NCBI GenBank assembly: GCA_964036665.1
Contig: OZ038528.1
Coordinates: 24,229,245 to 24,293,244, forward strand
Direction: 5' to 3'
Length of the DNA: 64,000 bases
Source: Gordius sp. MW1
Lineage: Eukaryota; Nematomorpha; Gordioida; Gordea; Gordiidae
This document shows positions 22,699-34,695 of this stretch, piece by piece. Below the pieces are notes generated by a model. The model saw only the letters and a list, made by a program, of their open reading frames with translations, ran no database searches and was not told the DNA's origin. Made by a program: the position numbers and the translations under genes. How positions within the stretch are numbered: position 1 is the first letter of the stretch; every line of letters begins with the position of its first letter.

Positions 22699-24191
22699 TT
22701 AGTTTGTGTACACGCGGAACCAAAGGTTTCTGCAAGATAACAACAATTGTTTGAATGGGTTTTTTAGAGTGAGTAATCTATTAAGCTGCATTTTCATCTT
22801 GATTTCTGGGAATATGAAGATCACTGATATGGAATATAGCAAGATATCAATTAATTCCATATAATTTATGAAGGGATTTATGTAGTGAGCTGTAATAAAA
22901 TCATAATTTATATTGGAAAATTTGTTATTATTTTTATTCAATTTGAAAATTAGTGGGTATATCAGGCTGAATGTTATATTGGGGAAAAGGGATATTGCAT
23001 GACAGAATGTTATAGAAATTTGAGCTCTTAGTAGTATAATTTCTGGGACGGCTAGGGAATTTGTTAAGGACTTACACCGGTGTTTTTGAATAAGTTTATT
23101 TTTGTGTCCACTTTCACAGATTTGCTGTTTAAATTTTCTCTGTCAATATTTAATTGACTCGATATTGGGGTTGAAATATCGTTATTCCTACCACTTACCT
23201 TTTGAAATTCATTGGCCATGATAATTTTTATTCTCTTGTAACGCTCATAATTTAGACCCGTCAAAACCAGTGTAATTAGAAAAATGATGAAACTACTGGC
23301 GAAATCAAACATATAAGCGGCGTAATAGTGGGTCCTAAAAATATCCCTTTTACTAGTATACCTTTTAACGAGTTTGAATTTCGGTCTCCTGTATCTTGTT
23401 ATCTTCCCATTCCATCCATTTTTTTTCATCAGCCAGTTCAAATTTTCCACGCATCCGGCACCTAGGGCATTAGCGTGGAAATTGTGAACCTCCGTCCTAC
23501 CAAGGCCGCTCATATCATCTCTACTGTGGGTTGGCATTACTTCTACGTAATAAGTTTCCTTCTGAATTTTGTACCAGTAAATTCGAGAAAGAGAGAATGC
23601 GATACCAAAACTTACGCTTATTAAGGTTAAAAATTTTAAGAAATTGCCATTTGATAGGTATGTCGATAAAAATGCTAACTCATGTGGAGGCGATATGCTA
23701 CTGGATTCTACAGTCGATCCAGAAATCGTTTGGTTTTTTCTCTTACTCCAAGGCAATAAAGATTTGCAAGTTTTGGTCCAGTTGAAGCTTTCTCTATCAT
23801 TATTTTCCAAATCTTGAATCCTGTAAGATAGGGGTGACACGTAGCGTTCCAACGCAAAAATTAGCAATAAAAATGCCCGACTTTTGAACAAGAGGCCACG
23901 TATTATGGGATTGAAATAATTTATATAAATGAGCCAATATAGCGATTGTGACATGGATAATGATAGCCATTCGGCTAGGCGATAAGTGAATGGCCATAAA
24001 AAAGTTGTTCCACAATCAATTACTTCGATCAAACTAATGTAATGAATCAAAATTATGCTGGGAGAATAGACTTGGGTTAGGATTCCGTTGAAGTATAGGA
24101 ATATGCTGTTTGCACTGATGTTTAATATCGCTGTTAATGGGGTCAAAAAGACCCCAAAAATAATTCTAAAAAGTGCATGTGCGGCCGCCAT
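22699..24191 (-). CDS. Divergent rhodopsin-like G protein-coupled receptor
   Basis: Two exons: 24191-23199 (331 codons) and 23124-22699 (142 codons with stop). The donor AAG|GTAAGT and acceptor AAACAG|CAA bound a 74-base phase-0 intron; without it exon 1 runs to a stop at 23,064 before the last two membrane segments. Seven hydrophobic segments are readable: about residues 8-32, 42-66, 80-115, 180-205, 290-315 in exon 1, then SITFCHAISLFPNITFSLIY (TM6) and a segment around INYMELIDILLYSISVIFIF (TM7). TM3 ends in ALERYVSPLSYR, an ERY version of the class A DRY motif. TM7 lacks a clear NPxxY. The second extracellular loop is long. Topology resembles invertebrate peptide receptors, but the ligand cannot be inferred. 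The start ATG at 24,191 is the first in frame. Confidence 0.8.
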
Positions 24192-24199
24192 ATTACAAA

Positions 24200-25060
24200 T
24201 GGTATTTTTTTAATTTTGATTTATATGTTTTTTCATAATTATAAAAAAAAATAGGTTTTTTTCTAAATTTCAATTTATAAATTTTAATATGAGGTTTTAC
24301 GAGAGGTTTATTATTTTTTAAATCGATTAAAAACCGAAAAAATAATTAAAATATAGATTGCTTCTTTCATTTTTCAATGGAAAAAGGCACGTCTTGACAA
24401 TTAAAATTTATAATAATAGATATATAGTTGCCAATCATTTAATATTTTTTAATCATAATATTAATTATTATCCAACTGGCTTAGATTAAGATATTTAACT
24501 TATAAAGTTATTTGATTTTTTAAATTAACCGTCACTACACTTATTAGTCCATATTTTTAAGATTTTAAATATAAGTTTATTTTTTAATTTTCCATTTTTA
24601 TTATCGAAATTGATATGAGTAAATACACAATATATAGTTTAAAAAATTTAATTTACCTTTATCTAATACCTTTGTGCATTAGCGACGCCTTGGGACTAAG
24701 TGGTCTTCCATTAGAGCCTCTGAGTTTCACTTAGCGCATTTATTGTCAAGTCCGAAAATTGACACTCAAAAACTTTTAATAATTTATCATGATTCATAAA
24801 TTTTAAGTGGCGTTTTTAAACTAAAAGAAAATATGTGGCAAGATCTGAAATGAGTTAAGGAATCAAAAACTTATTAAAAATTTAAAAAAACAAACAAAAT
24901 ATTTTACATTTCAGACTTATATTTTTATAGTAGAAAAATCCACAAAAATAATATTTAGGTTAATTTTCAAGCGAAAAAATTTTTGACGTCGTATTCGAAG
25001 TTTTGACTATTTCCAGTATATAATAAGGGTAATTTTCTCGTTGAGTGGTTAACAAAAAAA
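24200..25060. other. Intergenic upstream of the GPCR
   Basis: Very AT-rich. No gene or repeat recognised apart from the T run serving the tRNA terminator at 25,054-25,060. Confidence 0.4.
25054..25060 (-). terminator. Pol III terminator of tRNA-Cys
   Basis: Seven T residues on the minus strand begin three bases after the tRNA 3' end. Confidence 0.85.
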
Positions 25061-25062
25061 TG

Positions 25063-25134
25063 AGGGGGCACCCGGGTTTGAACCGGGGACCTCTCGATCT
25101 GCAGTCGAATGCTCTACCGCTGAGCTATACCCCC
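25063..25134 (-). tRNA. tRNA-Cys (GCA)
   Basis: The 72-base minus-strand sequence folds as a cloverleaf: acceptor GGGGGTA pairs with TGCCCCC, followed by discriminator T. The D arm is GCTC...GAGC, the anticodon loop CTGCAGA with anticodon GCA, and the T arm CCGGGTTCAAACCCGG with a canonical B box. There is no intron. It brings cysteine to the ribosome, decoding TGC and TGT. Confidence 0.97.
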
Positions 25135-25291
25135 TTCAGCATATCTTGGCAATTCCATGTTATAATAATTAATAATCAAAGCCGTAAAAATAAATGGCGC
25201 GTTATTTTTAAAATAAGTTTTTTATTCGAATATTAAGGGTGTTTCCATTATAATTTAAAAGTTTACCTAACATTTTGATAGATTCATATAA

Positions 25292-25340
25292 ATGCTATGC
25301 AATTTATGGGCTCAATTTTGGCTGTTTGGCCTTTAAATAC
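25292..25340 (+). repeat. Helitron-like 5' end fragment
   Basis: AATGCTATGCAATTTATGGG followed by CTC matches the 5' end of the family at 32,559 (TATGGGCTCAC). The body is missing. Confidence 0.5.
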
Positions 25341-25609
25341 TCGTTATTGAAATTTTTACGGGGTTTTAATGGCTGTGGTCTTATGCTTCTGTAAAAGATT
25401 ATAATTTTGCTTTCGCAAATTGACTAGCTAACCGCTGGTTGGCTTTAATTTTTTTTGACCTCGCCCGGGATCAAACTCCATTTTTTGTTTTTTGCCCCAC
25501 TGAATACCTTTATATATAAATTTCGTTTTTGTTCTAGCAACGTATCTAAGCTTTTCCAACGGATAATTGCAAAAGTGGCTAAATAATTCTTTTCAAATTT
25601 ATGATGACC

Positions 25610-25775
25610 CATGGGCGTAGCCAGGTTTTGGATTGGGGGGGGGGGGCGAAACGTTCAAAAATTCAATTAGGGGGGGGGGGGCAAAACTAGATTTTTGCAT
25701 TGAAAATTTTTTTTTTACCATTTAGGGGGGGGGGGGGCGGCCGTCCTCCCCCCTCCCCCCCTGGCTACGCCCATG
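25610..25775. mobile_element. CATGGGCGTAGCC hAT-like MITE
   Basis: Perfect 8-bp target duplication TGATGACC at 25,602-25,609 and 25,776-25,783. Ends CATGGGCGTAGCCAGG and CCTGGCTACGCCCATG. It contains three G runs of 9 to 12. Confidence 0.95.
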
Positions 25776-26189
25776 TGATGACCGCTGTTTACTTCTACTT
25801 TGTCTGACCCTAACCCGAGGCTAAAATCCTTGTTAATAGATGTTCATTTTCGCTACTTGTTTTCGCTAGTCTAACATTTAAGCTCGTCCCACATTTAATT
25901 TTTATGACCCAGGCTAAACCACTATTTTGCCTTATTTGCCACAGATATATTAACTACTTTTTTTATACATCAGATTTTTGCTGCGAATTTGTAATTTTTT
26001 TATTTCTTGTGGTTTGAAACATATTTTTTCATACAATTTAATATTATTTTACTTAATAAATCCTATTAATGTATATCTCATCTATTAAATATGTTTAAAA
26101 GTCATTTTCTTGTATAAGAATCGCTATTTTTTAATTTAAATTGCGAAAATGCATTTGATTTTTGCAGCTTCATATTATATTTATATTAT

Positions 26190-26595
26190 AACCCTAAACT
26201 AGATAGACTGCCTACAAAAATCACCATCCTGAATTTGACAATCTACTCTGTATTTATGCAGCGTACCCCATTATTTAAATAGGAAAAGTGAAATTACCTT
26301 CCTCATTAGTTCATAAATTAAAAAGATTGTTTATAAATGATTATTTAATAAACTTCTCACATCATCACATGTTATATATTTTTATCTTAATGAATTGTGT
26401 AAAGGATATATATTTGACAGTGATGTTTTATATAGCATTTATCAATAATTTTTAATTACGTTTTAAAAACATCAAGTATAACCAAAATAACTATAAACTA
26501 CAATATATTCAGTTTCCTTATTAGCGCACATTTAAAAATGGTGGAAAAACAACACACTTTTTAACGGGTGAGCACTCTATTTAGTCTATGATTGA
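26190..26595. repeat. Dispersed repeat, second copy
   Basis: Blocks AATCACCATCCTGAATTTGA, GCAGCGTACCCCATT and CACATTTAAAAATGGTGGAA follow the order at 21,500-21,935. Confidence 0.55.
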
Positions 26596-26603
26596 AATAA
26601 CGT

Positions 26604-26766
26604 ACCTCTTAAATTAGTAGGAAGACGTTCTCCCCCGTCTAAACATTCGGCATCCTTTTTACTTAAACAAAAACTTGGTATTCTTATAGCCAAGTACAAT
26701 TTTAAATCGTTCGCGGATTCTTGGCCAATTTTGGAAGATCCCCTCGATGATGATATATCAGAATAG
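26604..26766 (+). pseudogene. Retroelement 3' tail fragment
   Basis: The plus strand is open through ASFLLKQKLGILIAKYNFKS and FADSWPILED to a stop at 26,766. The same block, with few changes, ends the fragment at 55,745-56,116. The longer open frame on the other strand is its shadow. Confidence 0.7.
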
Positions 26767-27224
26767 TGTATTATTTTATTTGACGCATTTTGCCTTTTAT
26801 ATTTCATGTATTTATATTATATTACTGTCAACGGATTTTTAACAAATAAACTTTTTAAAAATAAATAAAGCGTAATATTTTCCGCATAAGTTAGGTGGCG
26901 CTCTACGTTTTGAAAGGTAGCCTAAATAACTCAATAAATACGATCAACAACTCTAAAATTGTAGTATACACTTATTCTTATTTCTAATTGTAATGTGCTG
27001 AATGAGACATTTTATATAGTAAATGTAAACATATGAATTAAATGAATTAAATTTAATTCTATTTAAACTTTTCACATATCTAAATTGCTTCAAATTTTCT
27101 TTTATAAAAATTGTCGTCTCGAGGTAACAAAATGGCAAATAATTTTTTGCTAAATATTTTTTATAATACTGCTAACAAATTTATATCAAAACATTTGCTA
27201 TCACCTTCATAGACCAGAATAGTT

Positions 27225-27596
27225 CGGCCCTCCCGCTGCCCGAACCAGCTCACCCGGCCCATGGGCCGAGCTGGGCAGGCTATCGTAAATTTAGATTTTA
27301 AGGCGGGCATATTTTTAAATAATGCATTATTTTGTATTCGTGTATTATTTTGCTACTTCTTTATTTGATTGCAAAAGATTTGTTAATCTTAGTTTTTATA
27401 TATTAAAACTGAAATTAAAATACACTTTCTTACGTAATATAACCATATCACTGCTAAAAAATTTTGAAAACATTATTTGATGCCCGCAGTTTGGGCAGCT
27501 TTAATAATTCAACCATGGCCGGGCGGACACTTAGAAGAGTTCGACCGGGCAATGAATTAAGTCGGGTTCGGGCAGAAAATTGTTAACAAATCTGAC
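27225..27596. repeat. GC-rich dispersed repeat
   Basis: Contains GGCCCATGGGCCGAGCTGGG, GGCCGGGCGG and GGGTTCGGGCAGAAAATTG, ending ACAAATCTGAC. The inverted relative is at 9,625. Confidence 0.5.
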
Positions 27597-27849
27597 GATT
27601 GATTACTTTGATCATTTTTAGATTAAATTAAAGAAAATTCTGAAATTTAAATACGTCTTAGTTTTTGTTTTAATTAACCGCTTCTATGAGGTCATATTAA
27701 TATTTCAGCTGCATAAGTGTGCGAAAACGAAACTCATTGAACATTTTCCTGAATTATTAAAATGCCCAAACATTATAATAAGACATAATTTTGTACAATG
27801 AAACATAACTTTTGATATTATTGACAAGATAAGATAGAGGTTCAACAAC

Positions 27850-27995
27850 CATGGGCGTAGCCAAGGGAATCCAAAAAATTGTCGAAATTCATTAAAATTA
27901 TGGTTAGAATTTTAAAAAATATTCCTTTTGCCCCTCCCTAAACATTTATAAATCATTATTGCCCCCCTCTAATTCCAAAGTTGGCTACGCCCATA
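27850..27995. mobile_element. CATGGGCGTAGCC hAT-like MITE
   Basis: TCAACAAC flanks both sides (27,842-27,849; 27,996-28,003). Ends CATGGGCGTAGCCAAGG and GGCTACGCCCATA. It lacks the long G run of other copies. Confidence 0.9.
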
Positions 27996-28009
27996 TCAAC
28001 AACTTGTTT

Positions 28010-28910
28010 GGACGTCCTTATGAAATTCGCGAATTTACATTGAATATTTTATTTAATCTCAATGAATTCTGAAATAACAAATATAGTTTAGGTTTTAAAG
28101 CATAACAAAGTTGCAACTTTTGTAAATAATCGATAATTTTGCATGGTAAATTATTTATGACAGCCTTTAGTACAATTATTTTGCTTTTGTTAAGTAATCC
28201 ACTTAATATAGCAGCTAAAAGCTAACTTTCTAACACCCAATTAATTCATGCCTATGCCACACTCACAGACTGAAAAGCAGTGCTTTAAAGTAAAAGTCCA
28301 TCACGACCTATGAAGTTAATATGAATTTATTTGTCATTCGTCTTATCAGAGGGGGCAAAGAGGCACAAAAGCCATTACTAATGCTAAAAATTTATAACTT
28401 AAATAATTAAAACTGCCGAAAACCATCTTTTCCTTCCTTCCTAAATCTATCGGCTTTTCAACCCCCTTCCTGTCTAATTTTTATCATGAATGTGACAAAA
28501 ATCAGGTACAGGGCAATATTTTAAAATCTTTTTTCGAGACTAGACGTGGTCGATAAAAATTAAAAAATAACTGGAGTCCGATAATATCTATTTTCTTCAA
28601 CTAAACACGACCCGACTTTGACTTTATTTTCTTTCTAATTTCATATCAAAAACGGCTTGATCCTTGTATTATAATAAAACCTAAACCCAAACCCACCACA
28701 AAATGAGTATAAGTTTTAACCCCAAACTCCCCCCCCCCCCCATTGAAATAAATAGTTAACATTTAAAGCAACAATTTTTATAATCCACATAGCATTTATA
28801 AATAATTTAGTCTTTGTATTTTAGTCAAAAACGTAAAAAATTCATGAGGACCTCTAGAAACCAATATAATTAGAGCGTACATGCGCATATCACAAAGGAC
28901 CTGTTAGGGT
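28010..28910. other. Intergenic
   Basis: AT-rich, no gene recognised. A C run lies at about 28,730-28,741. Confidence 0.4.
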
Positions 28911-28916
28911 GCGCCT

Positions 28917-29176
28917 TAATACGCGATTTTGAATCTAGATTCAAAAAGCGAATGCATGTTAAAACATAGCCGCGTCTTAATACGAGCGTCACTTCCTTTT
29001 TCTTCTGTTTTTGTGTTTTGGCTCGTAAAACAAATATTTATCCTTTAATTACGCTTATTAATGCATATTCATATGTTAACTAAACTAAAATTGTTGATTC
29101 CACGACAAGTATATCGCATATTTAGACAAACAAAAATATGGCGCCATGAAGTTGAATCGTATATTAAGACGGGCCC
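28917..29176. mobile_element. PIF/Harbinger-like MITE
   Basis: TTA at 28,914-28,916 and 29,177-29,179 flanks GGGTGCGCCTTAATACGCGA ... TATTAAGACGGGCCC. Same family as the elements in the methyltransferase introns. Confidence 0.7.
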
Positions 29177-29179
29177 TTA

Positions 29180-29930
29180 CATTTAGTTTAATCTATTTCC
29201 GCCTAAACAAAAATCATTTTAATTAATAAAATTATAAATACAAGATTACCAATACCATAATTATTAAAATTTGACAGTTGTATAGTCGAAATCCTATTTA
29301 TTTTCCTCATTTTTAAGTTGTTTTATGTTAATACATATATTATCTTACTAATTGTATATTTGCTTGATTAGGTATTGGTGTTCATTTAAAATATTAAGCA
29401 GTTCAAAATAGGGGAAACGAAACATTTAATTTATAAATACAATTTTAAATGCTTTATAGTAATTTATAGTAATAAATAAATATTGAGTAAAAAATTATTT
29501 GAAATTGTGAAATGCCCTGCCATTTAGATAAAAAAAACTGGTTACATATTTGGGCTACAACGGAAAAATAAATCTATAATATAAAATAAAAATTGTCCGA
29601 AAAATGCTTTAATTTTGTTGAACTTAAATATGTAATCATATGAAATTAAAACCCAATCTAGGACACCACTTTTTGTTAACAAATGATGTATTAATTGTAT
29701 ATATAAACCTTATAAAATTAGTGTATATGAACAAAAATATTTCTTTAAGTTACAAAAGATAAATTAGCTAAAAATAAAATTACAAAAATGTTTATGTTAA
29801 AAAGATTTATGAAAACTTTTTTCAATAATTTATTTATTTGTTTAAACAATATTTTTATTAATACTTTAGTGATTTTAATGAAAAGTGTACACACATTTTT
29901 ATTTGGAAATAAATCTATTTCTATATGGTA
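29180..29930. other. Intergenic
   Basis: Very AT-rich, nothing recognised. Confidence 0.4.
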
Positions 29931-30204
29931 ACTAACATGCTTTTTTATGTTGTATGTAGAGCAGATGTTTTTATCTTTAAGATGAAGGGAGAGTTACGAG
30001 TAAGATTAAAAGGGGTATGTGGTACATTGGCCGCTAGTGCTTAGGTAAAAAAACAATGAAAGCTACGCGATATTAAAATTAATGTATAAAGGGAGAGGGG
30101 GGATCGGAGAAGAATATATGAGATACGCGGTGTTACAATTTTTGTGTATATGGAGTAGTGATGGTGAAACGCTTAGCACCAGCGAGTGTAGCGCCTGCCA
30201 TCTA

Positions 30205-30345
30205 CATAGCATAGTTACTTGGAGGCGCTAAAGTTATAGCACATAGTCACTTGGAGGCGCTAAAGCTATAGCACATAGTCACATATGGCGCTAGAGCTAT
30301 AGCACATAGTCACTTGAAGGCGCTAGAGCTATAGCGTGGGGCTAA
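30205..30345 (+). repeat. Tandem repeat, about four units of 36-39 bp
   Basis: The unit is GTCACTTGGAGGCGCTAAAG plus CTATAGCACATA, with variants GGCGCTAGAGCTATAGC. Each unit contains AGCTATAG/CTATAGC-like symmetry. Confidence 0.85.
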
Positions 30346-30353
30346 CAATGTTA

Positions 30354-30446
30354 TAAAAATTTATAGGTTAAATTGCATTATTAATTGCATTAATATACGT
30401 ACATGTGGTGCCACATGTGCGCATAATAATGAAATTTAACCTATAA
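30354..30446. repeat. Large imperfect inverted repeat
   Basis: The arms TTTATAGGTTAAATTGCATTA and TAATGAAATTTAACCTATAAA flank a centre with CATGTGGTGCCACATG, itself palindromic. Two short GATCCGTATATACG repeats follow at 30,468 and 30,511. Confidence 0.75.
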
Positions 30447-30879
30447 AAGTTATGGAGGAGGGGGGGGATCCGTATATACGCCAACAATTTCTGTTTTGAG
30501 GGAGAGGGGGAGATCCGTATATACGACAAATACCTTCTTTTTTTGAATTGACATGCTTTATTAAAAAAAAGTATTAAATATAGAGTGGAATTAATAAAAA
30601 GTTACAAGAACGAAAACATTTATTAAAAAAACGGGAATGTTAGGCTCTAACATTTCCGATAATAAATCTATGAAGAATTACTTACGATGGTTCCAAGTCC
30701 ATGTGCAAAATGTGAAGGTTTGGCGTCAGGTCGGAAACCGGCTAAAAATCAATTTCAAAATCATGATAGTTTCAAACATCACAACAAAAAGACAGTGAGT
30801 CCTCCACAAACGACGCGCACTGCATACCCCGACCCTACAATGTATAAAATACACTAAGGTTACTGCCCGACTTACAAAA

Positions 30880-32558
30880 GGCGTTTAAGGAAATTAGTTG
30901 AGAAAAGAATGCGAATAACATGCTGAAATGTGGGAACGTTGACGGCAAAGAGCATCGAGGTCGCACAAATGCTAAAAAGAAGAAATGTACACATCACCTG
31001 CCTACAAGAGACGAGGTGAAACGGAACCAAACCCGAGAGTTAGAAGAAGGATACAAGCTATTCTACACTGGGTCACCAAATCTTAGAAACGGGGTCGGTA
31101 TCGTTCTCAGCGAATCGTTCAATGACAAGGTTTTGGAAGAACGTTGACAGGGGATTATGGATGAAGATTGAAGATCAAGGGGCCTCCTAACCGTTATGTG
31201 CGGGTATTCTCCCCAAATTGGGTGTAAGGTTTCAGAGAAACACATATTCTTCGATTCATTGGAAAAGGAAATACAAGAAATAGGCTAATAGGCGGATTTC
31301 AACGCCCAGGTAGAGAAAGATCGGGTATGAACAAAATTATGGAGGATATGGGCATAGTCTGAAGAACAAAGAAAGAGAAAAACCTTCTCCAATTATCCCA
31401 GCATACGACATGGCGATCATTAACACCTATTTTCAAAAACGCGAAGATCATATTGTGACTTATAGATGTGGGAAGCATTTTAATCAAAGTGACTATCTGA
31501 GTATCAAGGATTGCAAAGTAATACAGGGAGTAGAAAACGTTAGGTAACATCGTCCACTTGTGATGGATATTGAAATAACAATATCCGAAAGAAGAAAGGT
31601 TCATAAACCTCGAATTCAATACGAAACGCTAAACGTCGACGAATGATAAATATCATCAATCTTGGGTGCAAGGAAGTTGAAAAGGGACGTTACGACGATT
31701 GGGAGACGCTAACTAAGAACATAAAGGAAACTGTATTTTGGGTTCTAGGAAAGACTAAAGGAGGCAAAGCTATGAATAGGTAACTAAGTTGGCGGGATCA
31801 ATAGGTTAGAGATTTCATCGAAAAAAATCTATATAGCCGGTGGCATAAAGCAAAAAAGTCAGAGGATTATCAAGAATATGGGGACGCAAAGAGGGCCACA
31901 AAAAAGGCCGTTGCAAAAGCGAAAATTGCCGCCTACATCGAGATGGCAACCAAACTGGATCAAAAAGGGGGAGACAAGCTTATGTAAAAATTGGCTAATA
32001 TAAGGAAGAAGAAAAGTCGCGATGTCGAAATAGTCAAAAACGAGAAGGGTCAAACCTTATTCAAGCCGAAAGAGGTGATGAAAAGGTGGAAAAGATATTT
32101 CAAGGAACTTATGAATATTGCAAATGACAAAGATTACCTTCACGTTATTGAGACAAACAAGTATAACTCTTTCACGACAATGAAGTTAGGACACAGGAAA
32201 AGCTAATGGCCTAAATGGAATTCCTATGGAAGCAATGCTTGGATGCCGTGAAGATGGCGTCACGACCATGACGAACATCTTTAATAAGACATTGTTAAAA
32301 GAACAAATTCCTTATCAATGGAGAGCAAGCACTATTATACTCGTATTTAAAGGCAAAGGAGACCATGAGGTGTGTGCTAACTACAGAGATATTTAAGACG
32401 TGCCATTCCTTGAAGCTTATGGAAAGGATCTTAGTAACAAGGCTTTATGGGAAATATTTAAAAAGCCTGAAATTCTTGCGTTGGAACGACAGTTATATTT
32501 ATATACCTTTCTGTATTGAAATTAAATTACTTCAAGGATCTGCTCTAAGTCCCTTTAT
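30880..32558 (+). pseudogene. RTE-type LINE: endonuclease and 5' half of reverse transcriptase, disabled
   Basis: Reading the plus strand with frame changes, 30,920-31,150 gives an APE-type endonuclease stretch with RELEEGYKLFYTGSP and NGVGIVLSESFNDKV, typical of RTE/BovB-like elements. Further endonuclease pieces follow (CGYSPQIG, ADFNAQV near 31,200-31,310). About 31,990-32,180 matches the linker before the reverse transcriptase (KRWKRYFKELMN), then a GIPMEAMLG/KGKGDHEVCANYRDI palm region, ending at QGSALSPF where an element interrupts it. Many stops and frameshifts show it is long dead. The RTE life cycle is target-primed reverse transcription. Confidence 0.85.
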
Positions 32559-34440
32559 TAATTGCTATGCAACTTATGGGCTCACTTTATATTTGTTTAC
32601 TGTTACGCACCGACGTAACGCAACGAACGCGCTTTTCGTTTTTTTCCGTCGTGTTTACTACTGCGACCTCTTGGAATTCGATTAAGCCATCCTGAGTACA
32701 ATATCCTGTGCCCCCTATGAGATTGAATCTCGGCGAGGGCAAATTTATTTTTTAATTACTATGCAATTTTTAATAGCTATGCAACTTATGGGCTCACTTT
32801 CCATCTGTTTACTGTCACGCACCGAATGTCACGTAACGCTTTTTGTTTTCTTCCGTCGTGTTTATCACTGCGACCGCTTGGAATTCAATTAAGCCATCCT
32901 GATAATGATATGGGTTCGAATTTTGGGGAGGGCAAATTTCTTTTTATTAACCTAACATTGATAATTGTTGTTAATAACATTGATAATATAGGCCTTTTGA
33001 CCGTCCGCTGGCTACTGACCAAAGGCGAATTTTTTTTTCCTTTTTTTATTTCAATATTTGACTCTTATGTATTTATATCCTTTTTGACATCTCCTGTCTG
33101 CTGACCAAAGAATAAATGACCATTGGCTAAAGTGTGAATCGAATTCCGTTTTTTTGACGCCTATTTTAACATCTGTTGCATTTGCCTCATTTAAACCTAC
33201 AGTAACATTTCTCCACCTTCCTTGGGGCAACACGTCCCTCCCCCTACAAGGGACTATGCCTCTACTGATGTGAATTCGAATCTCGGGGAGGGCAATTTTT
33301 TTAATAACCTAAAATGGATAATATATTTATGATAACATTGATAATATAGACTTTTTGATCGTCCGCTGGCGACCAAAGGAAAAAATAACCATTGGTCAAA
33401 GTGTGAATCAATTTTTTTTTTATTTTTTATATTTGCTACTTATAAATTTATATCCCTTTTGACCGTGTCCTGGCTGCTGACCAATAGAAAAAAATGACCA
33501 TTGGAGAAAGTGTGAATTAAATTTTTTATCATTTTTTATATTTGTCTCTTATGTATTTATATCCTCTTTTACCGTGTCCGAGCTGCTGACCAATGGAAAA
33601 AGATGACCATTGGCCAAAGTGTGAATCAAATTTTTTTATTATTTATATTTGTCCCTTATGTATTTATATCCTCTTTTATCGTGTCCTGCCTGCTGACCAA
33701 TAGAAAAAAATGACCATTGGCTAAAGTGTAATTCAAAAATTGTTTTATCTTTTATACTTCTCTCTTATGTATTTATATTCTCTTTTACCGTGTCCTGGCT
33801 GCTGACCAATGGAAAAAATAAAAAATAACTATTGGCCAAAGTGTAAGTCACAATTTTTTTCGTTTTTTTGACGCCTATTTTAACACCTGTTGCATTTGCC
33901 TCATTTACACCTATCATTTCATACCGCCACATGTAGTTTTTATTTTGTCCCAATAAATAACGGGCTTCTCTTTTGAATAGACTATAGCAGTTTAATGGCG
34001 CTTTTCCTCGAATTAATGTAAATCAAATATTAATTGTTATGCAATCCAAAAGCATATCACAATTGTCAGTCTATCGCTGTCACATAAATGACATTTTGAG
34101 CTTCGCAGTAGGCGTTTACTGTCCAGTGTTTTTTTAGTTAGTACAGGGTTAAACTAGGTTAAACTTTGCTTTTTTTTTTAAATAGATCGAGGCAAGTCGG
34201 GCTTGAATATACTTTCGCTTCTTCCAATTATATTAATTGCTAAATTATGGATTAAATACACGTTGTTCATATGATTCAAAAATAAATTGCATAGCACATT
34301 TGCTTTGTTTATACGTAGTATAAAAGAGTAATAGCGTATGAGGATTTAAAGCAGAGATATGGGAAGCAGGCACTGTTCTTGGCTAAGCGAGGGTCTAGGG
34401 GATGAGCCCCCAAACCTCCAGCTACGCCCGAAGGGCGTAT
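32559..34440 (+). mobile_element. Helentron/HINE-like element copy C, inserted in the RTE
   Basis: It starts TAATTGCTATGCAACTTATG at 32,559 and ends in hairpin CGCCCGAAGGGCG plus TAT at 34,440. The 5' start is repeated at about 32,752; inside are tRNA B-box-like scraps (GGTTCGAAT near 32,912; TTCGAATCTCGG near 33,270) and an array of CTGCTGACCAATGGAAAAA units (about 33,000-33,860). Near the end, AAATTGCATAGC (34,286) is the inverse of the start. Joining the bases on either side restores the RTE frame across SPF|IFN without loss or duplication, so the ends are exact to within the ambiguity of the shared AT and there is no target duplication. Confidence 0.8.
33000..33860 (+). repeat. Tandem array in copy C
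   Basis: About six units with GACCGTGTCCTGGCTGCTGA, CCAATGGAAAAAATGACCATTGG (in part) and TTATGTATTTATATCC. It is more diverged than the arrays of copies A and B, indicating an older insertion. Confidence 0.8.
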
Positions 34441-34605
34441 ATTTAATATAATTATGAACACGATAACGAGAGACATTCAATAGCCCGCCATGGTATATGC
34501 TATATGCCGATGATATAGTACTATGCGATGAAACCAAGGAGTCAAAGCGCTTAGCTAGATATGGTAAAAATGTAATCAATTAAAGGTTCAAAGAACGTAA
34601 AATAA
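34441..34605 (+). pseudogene. RTE LINE, continuation with the YADD catalytic box
   Basis: The frame resumes as FNIIMNTITRD, then YADDIVLCDE, with the catalytic YADD at 34,503-34,514. The element ends or is truncated near 34,605, close to the left edge of the duplicated segment. Confidence 0.85.
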
Positions 34606-34695
34606 TATTATAGGAAACTTATAACCAAAAGTTTGTTAAATATCTAATAGACATTAAATCTATGCATATATGCAAGGATATAGCTTGACCGCGTT

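Noticed and set aside
23041-23068. A 26-base intron (GTGTAAG...CCCTAG) in the GPCR gene
   Set aside because: It joins the frames, but a normal 74-base intron at 23,198-23,125 with GTAAGT and AAACAG also joins them in phase 0 and keeps more of the receptor loop.
26586-26807. Minus-strand 73-codon protein
   Set aside because: The conserved reading (LGILIAKYNFKS) is on the plus strand and is shared with 55,745-56,116; the minus frame is its shadow.
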